A stretch of 64,000 bases of DNA, taken from contig NMRB01000146.1 in assembly GCA_002633025.1 (NCBI GenBank), positions 337,325 through 401,324 of the forward strand, in the 5' to 3' direction. The position numbers and the translations under genes were made by a program. Of this stretch, positions 12,901 through 25,200 are shown piece after piece (position 1 is the stretch's first letter; each line of letters begins with the position of its first letter). Under the pieces are notes generated by a model. The model saw only the letters and a program-made list of their open reading frames with translations. It did not search any database and was not told where the DNA came from. The stretch is from Notospermus geniculatus. Taxonomy: Eukaryota > Nemertea > Pilidiophora > Heteronemertea > Lineidae.

Positions 12901-15900
12901 ATCATGACGAATTAAAGTCCAATTTCGTATGTCGTACTTTGTGTTTTTTGCAGATTTGCGAAACCTCACTACATGTAGGCCTATTTATGTCCTCGCAAAC
13001 ACGAGGTGCTGGATTAAATGGTAAATTTACCATACAATGGCAATTTGGCTGTATTTCATTGCTCGTCTTTTCAACAGCCGTCCAGAACATTGCTGTACGA
13101 GAGACACAGCGCACACTTCCCATCGCTTTCACCGTTACCCTGCAGTGGCACTATCAAAGCGAGTGCCGATAAAACCTAGCTGCAGATACCATTAACTCGG
13201 TTTGTGAAGTGTTGACTATGATCTAATTGTTTAGGAGTATCATACCCAAATTGATGTCATTAACGGAAAATAATGTCCGCAACACCACTCCACAGATCGC
13301 TAGGTGACAACCGGATTGACTACAAAATTACAACAAGTGTATCATTGAATCGTGGTGTAGCGTGGTGTCAGATCCTTAAGGGACCGTTCAGAATTTCCTT
13401 TGGAAGTAAAAGGGTTAAAAATGGGCGGCGGTATACGTATTTTTCTGCAAGTTTCCGGTCTTATTACATGTCGATCTGTAAATGCCTCGATTGCCTTCTT
13501 TTCAGGCACCAATAACAATCTGACGGCAGCTCGCATCTTTCTTAATGATTACAATGAACGACTCAGGAAATACCATTACACGGCGTATGTCGACTACTTC
13601 AGTATGGTCACAAACATGACCAAGAAAAACAAGGAAACTGTAAGTATAATATATTACCATGCCAACGGGCAGACGACATTTCCTCGGTTGGGCGTAAAAA
13701 ATGGAAGACCCTTTTTATTTACAGAAACTTTTACAATTAATTTACAATTTTTGCATTTGGCATTATATTTTGCACATCATATCACACATCTAATTTAGTT
13801 TGTGGTGCGAATTTCAGGCGCATCGGTGACAACGTAAAAAACGCCATTAGGGAAGTTTAGAAATCAAACGATAACACGTAAACTTTACGGCAACGTTATT
13901 TTTCATACTACACATTAATCAGATTTTATATTGCATTTTCGGTACAAAAATAACGTTGTCGTTAACGTTAACGTTTATCGTTTGAGTTCTAGACCTCCCT
14001 ATTTCTAAAATGACAAGTCAAAGTCATCAGTTGGAGAAAAGTTGGAAACTTAACCTTTAGAAGGTTGTCAAATGTTACGATTTCAGTCAGCAAAATCGAG
14101 CGAAGCCATGGATTCATTTAAAACCTGGGCCACTTCAGAGGCTAGGAAGTTTAACCTTGCCAAATTTCCAGCCGATATTCAACGGCAGTTGACCATAATC
14201 AGGCGCGGTGCTAGTCCTAAAGATCCTGATATAAGATGGTAAGTAACGAGCCTATTTTATGCAGTTTTCAAAATAAACTTTGCATCGGCACTGAAGTCCA
14301 TTTCACAAAACCTAAGCTGGAACACCAAGTCACGAAACCATCCACTCGGTTACCCCGTCGTAGGAGACGTTCGGTCATTGAAATAGCCAGAGATTTGTCG
14401 GCAGTAGGAACCCTAATCCATGTATGACTGAAGGTTTGCCTGAATTAACAGAGCCCTGGCATTTGCTTCTTTTCGTCTGCCACGAAATGCAATGTAATGT
14501 TACATCTTTCTCTTGGCATTCTCAGCATTCAGTCATCTTTGTCTTGTCGTCTGCGTAATGGCTTCTGGTAAGAAGGTAGTGGCACTCAGAGCGCTGATTT
14601 CTATAACCACGAAGACATTTGTCGTCATTTTCTTTAATTTGCAGCACATACATTTTTCAGGCGAATTATAGAACTGGAACAAGGTATGCAAGCAACATTT
14701 CACTCGGCAAAGCTTCAAGTGAACGACACATTTGCAATAGAACAATCATCAGTGAATAGGTACCTCGCGGACGTTGATTCTCTCTCGGAGAGGCGGCGAC
14801 TCTGGGGAGCATTTGCATCAGAACTCGGCCTGAATTTAAGGGAGAATTTCACGGAAATCGTCCAGCTCTACAACGACGGAGCCAGAGAAAATGGTGAGTT
14901 GTGAGACGTCTGCAAGGAATAAGAATTGAAGCCGTTCTGCTAGCACAGCGTGTACGGTCCAGGGACCTTATTCACGAAGCTCTCGTAACTTTACGGAATG
15001 CGTAAACTATAAACACGGTGGCTCCACACACCGTGGAGCCACGGTGGTGTAGTGGTTCGGGCCTCAGACTAGCGGTCAGAGGATCCCGGGTTCGAATCCC
15101 GCTGCTGGCGTGAGACTTTGGGCCGGTCTCTTTGCCTTACTCGCCTCTCTCCACCCAGGTGTATAAATGGGTACCGGTCGGAAATGCTCAGATTGTAGCG
15201 CTGAATGAGCAGCTCATCTGAGTTCTACTGAAAGGTTTCAGGATAGACTGGGGTTAAAGTGTGAAGTCGGATGACACCTCTACCGTTGTTGATATCAGAC
15301 TATAAACCCAAAACTTTAACTTTAAACTTTATTGTCCATTTGCGGATAACCTATTGTTCACTATCAGCCTGACAAAGGATTTGCGTGCCCTTAAAGTTAC
15401 GGGTGCTTTGTGAATAAAGTCCCTGTTCTACATTTTACACAATAACCATTGCACGTAAGGCCCTGTGAAACCCGTTTTATTGTTAGAAACCAAGCCAGTC
15501 AGATAACAGAGTAACTAAATGCTTTAATCCCATTGTCAATTGCAGACAACATTTAATGTCATGACGTCATGACAAAATTGCTCACAAAACACAATCCTAA
15601 GAACCCCTCTAAACAGATTCTTACTTCTTGTAAAAACCTTTGAGGTCTATTCAGTTAGAACATCTTTCCTTCTTGCATAATGCCAAGAAACCCTTTTTGA
15701 CCCTTTTTTCTGCGTAAATGGTACATTTTATGAGACTCATCCCGATAGGTTACAACAACATGGTGGAATACTGGCTTGATAAGAGTATGGAAGATCGCCA
15801 TTACGATTCCAAGTGCTGGGACCTCTGGGAGCGGATCGCCCCAACATATCGTCTGCTTCATGCTTATATCAGATCAAAAATCATGGAGAGATACCCGGAT

Positions 15901-18897
15901 GACATGAAAGAATGGGATCCCATTCCCATCCATTTAAAAAGTAAGTTCTTTCCTGACGTTCCTTTGGTCGGTGTGCAGGCGAAAAAAACTATCTAAGCAT
16001 TGACTTGGTGGGCGAATCGCAGCACGTTATACATTGAAGTAGCCAATGAGGGCCAAGTAAGATGTAACATTCACTGATTGGCTGATTGAGCTCTTGGTCG
16101 ACGAAGCACATGACGTTACGCAGAAGTATGTGGACCACAAGTATAGTTTGTCAATCTGCGATTGGCTGACAGACTTCATTGGTCAACGAATCACATGCCG
16201 TTACACTACAGAATATTTTCAGATAAACTATTCACATTAGCTGTTCCTTACCCGGAGGTGTCCTTCCCCGATATCACGGGGGAGATGGAACGCCAAGGTT
16301 ACACGGTGAAGCGTATGTACGAAATGGCGGAGGATTTCTTCGTTTCGCTCGGCATGTCGCCGATGACTGAAGCGTTCTGGAAGAACTCAATGATTGAGAA
16401 ACCTGTCGGACGCAAGGCGCAGTGTTGGGGAGCTGCCTTTGATATGTTTGATGAGGCAATGGAAGATTTCAGGTATGATTTTCCGACACTGAATTTTTGA
16501 GCATACCGTCAGGCCGACTTTAATAGGGAGGGTTAGAAATCAAACGACAAACGTAAACTTTACGACAACGTTATTTTTCGTACTATTATTGCATTTTCGG
16601 TACAAAAATAACGTTGTCGTGAACGTTTACGTTTATCGTTTGATTTCTAAACCTCCGTAATATTCGTAGTCAGAGGATTCACTTGAAGCGTACCGGTAGG
16701 CTTACAGCGGTACCGTCTCTCTCTTTGACTCGATCCCATAAATATATGCAAATTTCGGTCTGCTTTTTCAGGATTTTATTCTGCACTCGCGTTGACCAAA
16801 AAAACTTCAAGACGGTGCATCACGAGATGGGACACATACAGTACTACATGGAGTATAAGCACCAGCCCACGATCTACCGGAGGGCACCAAATAATGGCTT
16901 CCACGAGGCTATCGGTGACGTCATCGGCCGATCCTTTGAGACGGCCACGCATCTCCGGGCAGTTGGACTGTTGAACAAGTCAGATGCCGGGAGAGAGGAG
17001 GATCAGCAGAGTAATGAATGCCTTTTGATTGCATCACATTCCGAAAAACCAGCCTTAGCCCAATAGGTCATAAAGTACATTAAAGGGCCAGATATTGCCA
17101 TTTTTGTCGACAGCCGGCGCCACCGGCGGTTGTAGCATCATTCTCCAAAACCGTAGTTTTGCCTTTCGCCCCAGTGTTGGAAAATGTACAACTACAATTC
17201 GTCAATACAATGCACACGTGGGTAACCTAGGGACGAGAGTTACTCTACATAGGGCGATAACCGGTAATTCGACAACATTGTCAATAGAGGTCTCCCTTAA
17301 CGCGGGTATGTTTAGCGCAGGATAGGAAAAAAATACCGTGACCCTTTAAGTGCAGACACACATTTTTAGATAGTCGTTATCAATGGGCAAAGAGTCCACG
17401 TTGGCTTTAGCTAGCTGTATGATTTTGAAAATCGTTGTTCAGAGCCCCTTTTGCTGTCACTTTTGATCGCGTAACTTTTCAGAGATAGGCATGAACGACC
17501 TGATGAGTCAAGCCATAAAGAAGTTATTCAAAATCCCCTACATTCTCGTCATCGATGGCTGGCGAGCCGCAGTCTTTAATGGTTCAACGGATCCCAGTAA
17601 TTATAATCGGAAGTGGTGGGAGATGAGGTAAGACTGCGGATCATGTGACAGTCCTTCGACCAATCAACCGACGAAGACTGCTGATGACGTTATACGCAAG
17701 AACGCGTCGTCATCTTTGAAATAAGATGGAATTCATTTGTCAACACAAGACATGTATAAATTTAGGAAAATATACAAGTTTAATAATATAACAGGAAAAT
17801 AATTGGATGGATATTACTTGCAACTTGAATGTGGATGGTTTAGAGGCTTGCACGCCAGAGTAATGTACCTCATGTCAAGTGTCGTCTGCTATTAATCATC
17901 GCGCAGTCCCAGCCCTTTCCAACACTGTCCGTCCACTTTCAGGGTCAATTACGAGGGCGTTTCCCCTCCTCTCCCTCGCTCAGATGATCACTTAGATGCA
18001 GGTATGATCTTTCACGTTGCGAAAATGGTTCCTGCCGATATGAGGTGAGTTGATTAGCATTTATGTTAAATTCTTATGGGTCTGGATTCAGAACCAAAGA
18101 TTACATGTACTACCACCGGATACTGACTAAATTATGCGGAATACATGTACAACGTGGCTTCTGCCGTGCACGGATACGAAAAGACTAGGTTGGCGAATGA
18201 GACCATTAAATCAACCTTGGTCCTTATTGCAGTTTTTAGTTGCATTGTCCTTTTTATCCAGATATTTCGTGAGCTTCCTAGTCCAGTTCCAGTTCCAAAA
18301 GGCTCTGTGTGAGGCTGCTAACCACAAGGGACCACTCTACATGTGCGATATCTACGGTTCAAAGGAAGCTGGTGCCAAACTAAGGTAAGTTATGCAAGGA
18401 ATATCCAACTCTGCTATCACCAGAATATCTCCTCAACTCGTCCGTCGTGGTTCCTGGATACACTGTGTTGTAGGCTTAGGTGTGGTCGGCGACTTCAGTG
18501 GGCACGTACCATTGCGATGCGATAGAGTGTAGGTCTCCCCCGCTCTTCTCTCGGGGGCGCGTTGTCCGGAACACCGCCGACTTTAGCGCGTACGTAGCTC
18601 AGCCTTTTCCAATGATGATTTAAACTACAGGAATCAATATCGGCAAAGGTTAGGATTTGACGCTTTATTCTTCTCTACAGAGCTGCCATGAAGCTCGGCT
18701 GCAGCAAGCCCTGGCAAGATGTCCTAGAACAGCTCACTGGACAACGCGAGATCGACCCGTCCGCCATGTTGGAATACTTCCAGCCTCTCACTGATTGGCT
18801 AACCGAGTACAACAAGAAGAACAACGTCACTGAAGGATGGGATACGAATTATCTTAAAGTTGGGTTATCAATTTATTCCATTTCTCTCCCATCATAG
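9959..18897 (+). CDS. Angiotensin-converting-enzyme-like M2 zinc peptidase, single domain, 11 exons
   Basis: Exons: 9959-10067, 13506-13639, 14087-14238, 14661-14893, 15749-15940, 16223-16472, 16772-17010, 17483-17627, 17943-18044, 18262-18384 and 18681-18897 (stop TAG). All introns are GT-AG, phases agree and the sum is 1896 nt (631 aa), like single-domain insect Ance rather than two-domain vertebrate ACE. The N-terminus has a hydrophobic stretch (residues 9-26) that reads as a signal peptide; Met9 is an alternative start. No membrane anchor is visible, so a secreted enzyme is inferred. The zinc motif HHEMGH lies at 373-378 (ligands H374 and H378, catalytic E375) and the third ligand E402 is in GFHEAIGD. 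Family disulphide cysteines are present (C341/C361 and the pair in the [16 protein letters not shown] segment). H509, R519 and Y520 match testis-ACE H513, R522 and Y523. The GNMWAQ segment that should follow residue 273 is absent, and K511, H353 and Y520 equivalents are replaced. M2 family membership is secure; dipeptidyl-carboxypeptidase activity is not. The C-terminal 15 residues are weakly supported. Confidence 0.93.
11090..11580. repeat. 112-bp tandem array of palindromic units, in ACE-like gene intron 1
   Basis: GCCAATTCATACTT recurs at 11090, 11203, 11315, 11427 and 11540 (periods 112-113). Within the later units, CATACTTCCTCGCCGACCAG is inverted as CTGGTCGGTAAGGAAGTATG, so each unit can fold on itself. 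A single dispersed relative is at 3793-3927. Confidence 0.9.
12572..12971. mobile_element. 400-bp TIR element, copy 1 (ACE-like gene intron 1)
   Basis: Starts TTAGTGAGTTTTCGCAAACC and ends GATTTGCGAAACCTCACTA, inverted ends of about 30 bp. The inner segments TCTGGAGATGGTTAGTACC and CACCAACCATCTCCTGAAAT are also inverted. Copies 2 and 3 are at 34294 and 56252. Confidence 0.8.
13848..14001. mobile_element. Foldback MITE (family AAATCAAACGATAA), copy A, ACE-like gene intron 2
   Basis: Inverted ends GTTTAGAAATCAAACGATAA and TTATCGTTTGAGTTCTAGAC. The centre has TAACGTTATTTTT and AAAAATAACGTTGTCG. Confidence 0.75.
14961..15425. mobile_element. Foldback MITE split by a SINE, ACE-like gene intron 4
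   Basis: Left part AGGGACCTTATTCACGAAGC to about 15012; right part from about 15331 (TTGTCCATTTGCGG) to GTGAATAAAGTCCCTG. Removing 15013-15330 restores the layout of the 8301-8438 copy in reverse orientation. Confidence 0.75.
15013..15330 (+). mobile_element. tRNA-derived SINE, nested in a MITE, inside the ACE-like gene intron 4
   Basis: The head (15038-15109) resembles a tRNA, with a pol III A box TGGTGTAGTGG at 15045-15055 and B box GGTTCGAATCC at 15089-15099. The anticodon and acceptor stems do not pair properly, so this is not a functional tRNA gene. The body contains GGTGTATAAATGGGTACC, a sequence I associate with deuterostome invertebrate SINEs, and ends in an ACTTTAAACTTTATT-type tail. 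It interrupts the foldback element 14961-15425, whose uninterrupted relative is at 8301-8438. Confidence 0.8.
16003..16205. repeat. Short tandem repeat of about 83 bp, ~2.5 copies, in ACE-like gene intron 5
   Basis: GATTGGCTGA..TTGGTCnACGAA-CACATG-CGTTAC occurs at about 16077 and 16160, with a partial copy near 16003. A weaker relative is at about 17650 (CGACCAATCAACCGACGAAG). Confidence 0.5.
16523..16660. mobile_element. Foldback MITE, copy B, ACE-like gene intron 6
   Basis: Nearly the same sequence as 13848-14001: AGAAATCAAACGACAAACG at the left and CGTTTATCGTTTGATTTCTA at the right, with TAACG-ATTTTT centre words. Confidence 0.8.
17080..17349. mobile_element. Possible TIR element in ACE-like gene intron 7
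   Basis: The segment opens ATTAAAGGGCCAGATATTG and closes ACCGTGACCCTTTAAG, a short imperfect inverted end like that at 60024-60332. Support is limited to the ends. Confidence 0.35.
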
Positions 18898-19153
18898 GCC
18901 TGCAGTGGTAGCTTCCCATATTTGTGGGTTCAGTCCCTTTTGCCAGAAGTCACTAAACGTGTTTCGAAAGACCAACTTTTAGCTGTATGGCTTAAGATGA
19001 AAGCTCTGCTCCCTTTAAGTACCCAAGATTTCAAAAAACGTAGATGAAGTCTGATAGCACCCCAACGAAAAATCCCATTAATCTGATGAGTGCTGCCACC
19101 TATGAATTGAAGATGACACTCGTAGTACTTTACAGTAACAACTAGCTAAATTC

Positions 19154-19325
19154 AATAAATTTCGTTTTCCACGCCAATATGTGAAGCTAACGAAATTTTC
19201 CTTTTCTACTTCCAGTACTTCACGGTAACAGCTGGATGCCAAGGAACAACTACATCAAACATTTGCATAATTCCTTTTCTATTTCTCTTATTTTCTCTGT
19301 TGTAATCATTTTAATTTTCAATAAA
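19154..19325 (+). promoter_or_regulatory. Candidate poly(A) signals of the ACE-like gene
   Basis: Canonical AATAAA hexamers lie at 19154-19159 and 19320-19325, 260-430 bases after the TAG stop. Either could end the transcript. A nearly repeated exon-like word (AGTACTTCACGGTAACAGC) lies just before the second one. Confidence 0.4.
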
Positions 19326-19409
19326 CTGTTATATGAAAATAAATTGTGTTGCTTAGTGTTAAACCCCAACTTCAGAGAGGTGACAGGTTGCAATGTTTCA
19401 ATGCAACCC

Positions 19410-19482
19410 GCTCTCCCTCCCCTCCCCTCCCCTCTCCTCTCTCTCCCCTCGACCTCCCTGTGTCTCTCCTTGGTTGTATCTT
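19410..19482. repeat. Pyrimidine-rich low-complexity tract
   Basis: An almost unbroken CT-rich run (CTCCCTCCCCTCCCC..) just downstream of the ACE-like gene. Confidence 0.85.
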
Positions 19483-22135
19483 CCGGTCTGGCATGACACC
19501 AGCTGATCTGATTGATAGTTTCCCTATTGATGGTCATTTAAAGGAGCGCGATATTAGCACATTTTCTCGACAGCCGACACCCCCGCACCACGCTCCAACC
19601 CAGGGACTAACTACGCTGTCGGCGCATTGGTCCTATTTATGACGTTAATGCATTTTTATAGTTCGTCTTACTGTCGCTAGGTGGCTCCCTCTACGTTGGC
19701 AGTCAAATAACGCATTTGAGATCCAATAACTCTGATGTCCTCCTCCTATGCATTAATTTGCTCAATATTATCTACAGAATGTCTACGGGAATGATACATC
19801 TTGTTGCAAAGTTGGAATTATTTCCCCCACCGGTCGTTTAGATTGAACCACGCCTACCCTGTAGCTTGTGATGGCCGTCCGTAAACCAGGGCCAATAATG
19901 CTAGCGTCGGCCCTGACGGAAAAATGAAATACAAATAGCAAATACGCCTATCTTTTTTGGTCATTTGACACTAGGAGAGATTCAAATCCAATGATTCAAC
20001 ACCGTCTCTGGGTCTGTTCTGACAAGGAAACTTGGACGAAATTATTATGGTGTCATTCTGCAGGTGTATTCTTCTACACGGCGTCAGGGTGCCTCACATT
20101 CGTTTTCTATCGGTAATTCCGTGCAGGCTAACTGACTCCGGACGAATATTTCCCCTGACAACACCACGTGTTTCTCCTTCCCGCTTGCGGAATGTAAACA
20201 ATAGCAAAGTCATCTCCCATTGGTCAAATTCTCCGCCACCCGTGGCAACGGCATCGGGACTACCAATACGAACTAGTCACAAAGTCTCCTCAGTCAGTGC
20301 ACCAAAATTGCATTCCTGAATCTGTAGCATCAGTACATTACAATAAAATGTAAGGCCTATTTTGAACAATAAGATAGGCTTTTTACAGGTCGATAAATTT
20401 CGTTCGAATCGCTAATTTTCGCGTAACTGCGAATGAACTGCTAATAAACCCCACGTATCCACCATAATGGAACAGCCATGTTGCTGTTCCATAACGTCAC
20501 GAACTCGAAGCCGTTCCGTCTTTGTCGCACTCAAAAGCGGCGGCAAAGCGCCCGGGGCGCGAGAGTTCAAACGGCAAAGGTTGCAGGTGTTTTGTCACTC
20601 ACGCACACCTTGCGCATGTATTTTGAGGTTCAGTGGATTTGGCGTAGATAGACATGATAGAGGTAGGCCTATAGCCCCAGATAGGCTATAGGATGAAGCA
20701 TGGAGGTATGAAATAGAGCACTTTTTATCAAAAAGATGATAACTTTTCGGCCGTCTTCCTGCGGAAATCAACGACTATTTTCGCTAATTTTCCCTCCGAA
20801 CGTGATCTCCTAGGCCTAGGCCTTGATGATGGGGTCTACTGTTGAAGTTACAGGGGAGGCCGGCTATCTATAAGCTTACATTTATAATAGGCCTACTCGG
20901 CTAGCGATTTTGCGTAATTCGCATCATCCGATCAACTCCTCCGAAACCACCGGCGTGCGAACGTCACGACGGGGCTTCGTCGATGCTGCGACGCGAAATA
21001 ATCATCGGAAATTGGTGTTTTTTGCCTTTTTTTCACCCCAAAATGACGACCGAATCTAACGTCACAAAGTACGCACAATCGCTACGGGCATGACGGGTAC
21101 CACAACGGGGAGAGAGAGAGAGAGCGCACTGCACAACTTTGCAACATGTCACCTCTGAGGCGGGCTCTGAGCTGGGGTTTGATCCTGATGAATCCACTCA
21201 TAATCGCTGGTCATGCGTGAGCGTGTCTTCTCCAGTTTGGCCTACTCCAGCCTCCTCCTGCTATAGCAATTTGCCCAGCAGTATTGTCTACAGAAGTCAT
21301 AATTGCTTATTGTGCTCTCAATGACGATGTTGGATATTTTTTTTATAAGAGGAATTTTGAAGAATACAGAAATGCCAAAAGTCTTATACCTAAGAACACA
21401 GTGACATCAAGGAAAACACTGAAATTCTTTTTCGGCTTTTTTATTGGACAATCCATAGTGTCCTACATGATGGTACACAAGTTAATTGATAAAGTATGTA
21501 CAATTTACAAAATTGTCAGCCTTTTTTGTTCAGGCCCCTACTACCTATTTACAGAAAAATTCATTTGGAAACTCACTTAAAATAGAGTAAATGTCATTTA
21601 GTGCATCAAATGGACGGATCTGTTGGTACATTTCATGAAATTGTTTCAAATATTATTACACATACAGCCATGTAAATAAACATCACAAAATAAACTGACT
21701 ATGACCATGCAAAGGACGGAAAGTTTGGAAGTAAATTTTACACAAGACTGTAAAATCATCTTGCAAATAAGATACACATGTACAAGAATAAAGAATCAAC
21801 ATAGACACATTTGGGGGGGGGGGATACTGTGCACTCCAGCAAAAACTGAAATATACCTCATCAATATATAACTCATTTAGCCTACTACCTGTGCAGAAAT
21901 GGATGCTTTCAGCACTGCTCTGGTAGAATTCTGTAGCATGGTGTTCCCTTTTCCATCACCCTTGTATCACAGACATGCCAATTACTTGAAAACCAATAAT
22001 TCAAACTTTGCAACATCTGAATTGAACCTTTTTCAGAAGCAAGTGACCAATATACAGATTTGCCAACAAGACACTGCTAAACCTCAACAGGATTAGAGTC
22101 AATTTCATGTAAGTTGCAGGTCAGTGTGACATTCG
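19483..22135. other. Intergenic region without recognisable gene
   Basis: Only short uninformative frames are seen. A GA microsatellite lies at 21110-21125, a G-run near 21813, and a CG-rich patch at 20490-20600 and 20930-21000. No domain or conserved motif is recognised. Confidence 0.6.
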
Positions 22136-22141
22136 TTTATT
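22136..22141 (-). promoter_or_regulatory. Candidate poly(A) signal of CFAP57
   Basis: TTTATT on the plus strand reads AATAAA on the minus strand, 79 bases after the CFAP57 stop codon. It is the closest canonical hexamer in the right orientation. Confidence 0.5.
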
Positions 22142-22219
22142 TTACCAGAAAGTGGTATTCGACTATAAAAGGTGAAAATTCATGGGCTACGTTTTTGTAA
22201 CCAAAGTATTGTTCATTTT

Positions 22220-25200
22220 CTACTGTACTGCAACCACTGGAGGAAGTCTGGCACCAGACGGCGGTCGTGAGATACTTCCAGTTTCAATTTCCTTCAGTGA
22301 GGATCGTAATCGTTTCAATTCGCTCTTCTGTACTTCGACAACTTTTTTTGTTTCTTCCAGATCTCGCTCTAGCATGGCGTTCTTGTTCGTACCAGCAACG
22401 GCGGCCAACATAGCAGCTGCCTGGTTAGCACTCTCCTTGTTTTTCCGGTGTAGGCCGAGAGCGGCTTCAAGATCGTGGACTTGGGTTCGAGATATTTTCA
22501 GCTCTCGTCGGAGGTCATTGATTTCTTTGATAAGGGACACATTCTCCTGAAAAGGGACGTACGACAATGGAGTTATTAACCCTTTACTGTGGTAAGTACT
22601 GGTTATATTCTTGAAAAAAATCATTTTATTTTTTCCAAAAATACCAGGAAGGGGTCCAAACTGTCATCTTCCTGGGGTTAGATTGAGAAAGTCAACACAC
22701 CGAGACAATGTTAAATTGTGACCCGATCTAGCAAAAGTAGTGCATGTCACAACCAGGAAAGGGTTAACGGCCTTATAACACAATAGCTGAAATGTGCGTC
22801 CCTGCAGGTTGACAATAGTAGTCGACAGCAGTGATAATAGTTGAGTAAACTGATGACCAGTGATGATCACCTGCAACAAGCACCTGCTTTGCTTGACTGG
22901 GTCGTATTTCATGATCCTTGCAACTTACCTGCATGATCCTGACATTGTCAGCACGGTGGATCTCGGTATCCTTCACCAGTTTCTTGCGAAGTGATGCCAC
23001 CGAACGCTCCAAATGTTCCCGCTGGCGACTGTATTCTTTCTGGATGTCAGCGTCAACACTGGCGCTCTCGGTCTGAAAAATTACCGTAATAGCCCTTGTC
23101 AGACGAAAAGTCACGCTAAAACCATCCTCCCACAGCAGGGGTTTTAAATCGCTCCTCTTCATCCACTCACATGAGTTCGAGTGCATGAAGAGGAGCGAGA
23201 CCAAAGCCCCACTCTGTAAGGATGCGCTAAACCAGTACATCCCATATCTTTGTATTGGCAGCCTTAAATCACATATCTGATAACACGCGACTTCCGAACA
23301 GAGCACTCCAATTTTCATCAACTGATGCAATATCTACACACAAACTTGTTGAAATGGACACTTACGATATCCTCCTGTACATGCTTCTGGTACAAAGCTT
23401 TGATGCTCTCCTTCAGCATCTTGGGTTCCAGAATGTATCCAACACAATTATGTAAGTCCGTCTTGAATCTTCGCACAATGGCTTCACCATCACGGACCTT
23501 GAAAATATCAAGTGACATTGAATGGCCCACTCTTTCTTTGTGAGCCTGGCTAATGAATATGATATGATTTTTAACACTGACAGAGTTGAAAACCTCTGCT
23601 GCTTCAGCTTTGTCACCAAAACCTGGCTTAAGCACCATACCTAGGCCGATTTCAAAGTATTTTTTCGCAAACAAAACACTCACTTTCTGCCTCTCTTGAT
23701 GCATTTCCTTGTCCGTGGCTTTGAGTTTCTGTCTCAGTTCAGTGATGTTCAATTCTAGCTGAGTGTTCTGTTTGTGGAATCTCTCTAACTCGCTCTCCAT
23801 CTGCAAGAAAGAACATGAATTTCTTTACATTGTAACTTTGAAGTCCATTTTGTCATCTCAACTGGTATTGAACCCGCAACCTCAGTGGTGACAGGCACGG
23901 ACATTTCCACTGCACCACTCCGACAACCCAAGAAACTACAGGATGGAAGCTATGTCATCTACAAACAAAGACATAGGGTTGTATTCTACGCTTCCTTAAC
24001 TCCAAGGTTTACCTTTAGCTAATGTTTGCAGGGCAAAATACAAAAGATTAAAGTGGACCTTAGATTTAAAGAGGCTTCTAGAATACAGGCCATAGTTACG
24101 GATCTACTCGACCTACAGAGTAAATCAAAGTTTACCTCCTGAATCTGTTCCTTCATGGCCTTGATATCATTCTCACGTGGTTCAATCTGTTTCTTCAACT
24201 CTTTAATCTTGTAATCCAATACAAATTTGAACTTCTCCAATTCCTGGTTCTTCTTCTTCAAATCGTAGATCCGTTTTTCCTTGTCTTGTATGGTCTCGTC
24301 ACGTTCTTGGATCTCCTTCTTGAGGCCAGCAATATCCTTCTCCAGATTTCTGATCACGTTGTTCAGCTTGGCCGTCTCTGCTTGATATTTCTTGATCTCT
24401 TCCTTGTGGTCGTCGATCTCCTTTTGAAGACTGGTGAACTGGAATTAAAGACAAAAAATCGTTAGATTCTATCAAGGAGGAGGAGGTAATGGGAGAGACT
24501 TTCCAGCCGTAAGAGACCACCACCAGTTAACGGTCCTAACATCATGAAATCTGACGTCACAGAGAAGTGGACGGCATGACGTCATCCGTAATGACGTGGA
24601 GGCCATGGCTTACGTATGTGACGTCAAATTTTGTGACGTTCTAGGATGGCTAACATGCGGCCTCGAACGGCAGTAAAGTCTCCCATTGGTTGGTTGACAT
24701 AAATTTCCTTGCCAATTTCTCTCCTTAAAAACCACAACTGATCATATTTCTCACCTTCTTCTTCATGATACCCGTCTCTCCCTTCAACCTCATATTCGCC
24801 TCCTTCTCATCCCTCAAACGACGCTCGTACTTATTCTTGATATCGAGAATCTCCCGATCAGCATCCTCCTCAATCTGCCTCTTCGTCTCCTCATATTCCC
24901 GATTCTGCTGCCTGGCTTCATCGTTCGCTTGTTCGAGCTGCGTAATCTTCTCCTGAAGTTTCGTTTCATAATACTCTGTCAACTCCTCCAATGCACGTTC
25001 TTTACTTTCCTCCATCTCCTGCAGCTGGCGTTCATAGTCTTCCTGCATCTTCTGACTCTTTGCCTGCAGCTCTTGGTACTTTTCATATTCAAGCATGAGT
25101 TTTTGGTTGTTCGCAGACTCCAGGTCCTGGAGCTCCTTGCTGTGTTTCTCCATGCATTCTTGCAATTCCTCTTCATGTTTTGCCTCCTCCTTATCTTTGT

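Noticed and set aside
15038-15109. A functional tRNA gene
   Set aside because: A and B boxes are good, but the acceptor and anticodon stems do not pair and a SINE body and tail follow directly.
18134-18388. 84-codon frame as an alternative exon start in the ACE-like gene
   Set aside because: The conserved protein starts only at the acceptor before 18262; the upstream part is intron.
22664-23330. Minus-strand frames of 82 and 185 codons near CFAP57
   Set aside because: They extend exon 14 of CFAP57 into flanking introns; the splice sites and protein match define the exon.
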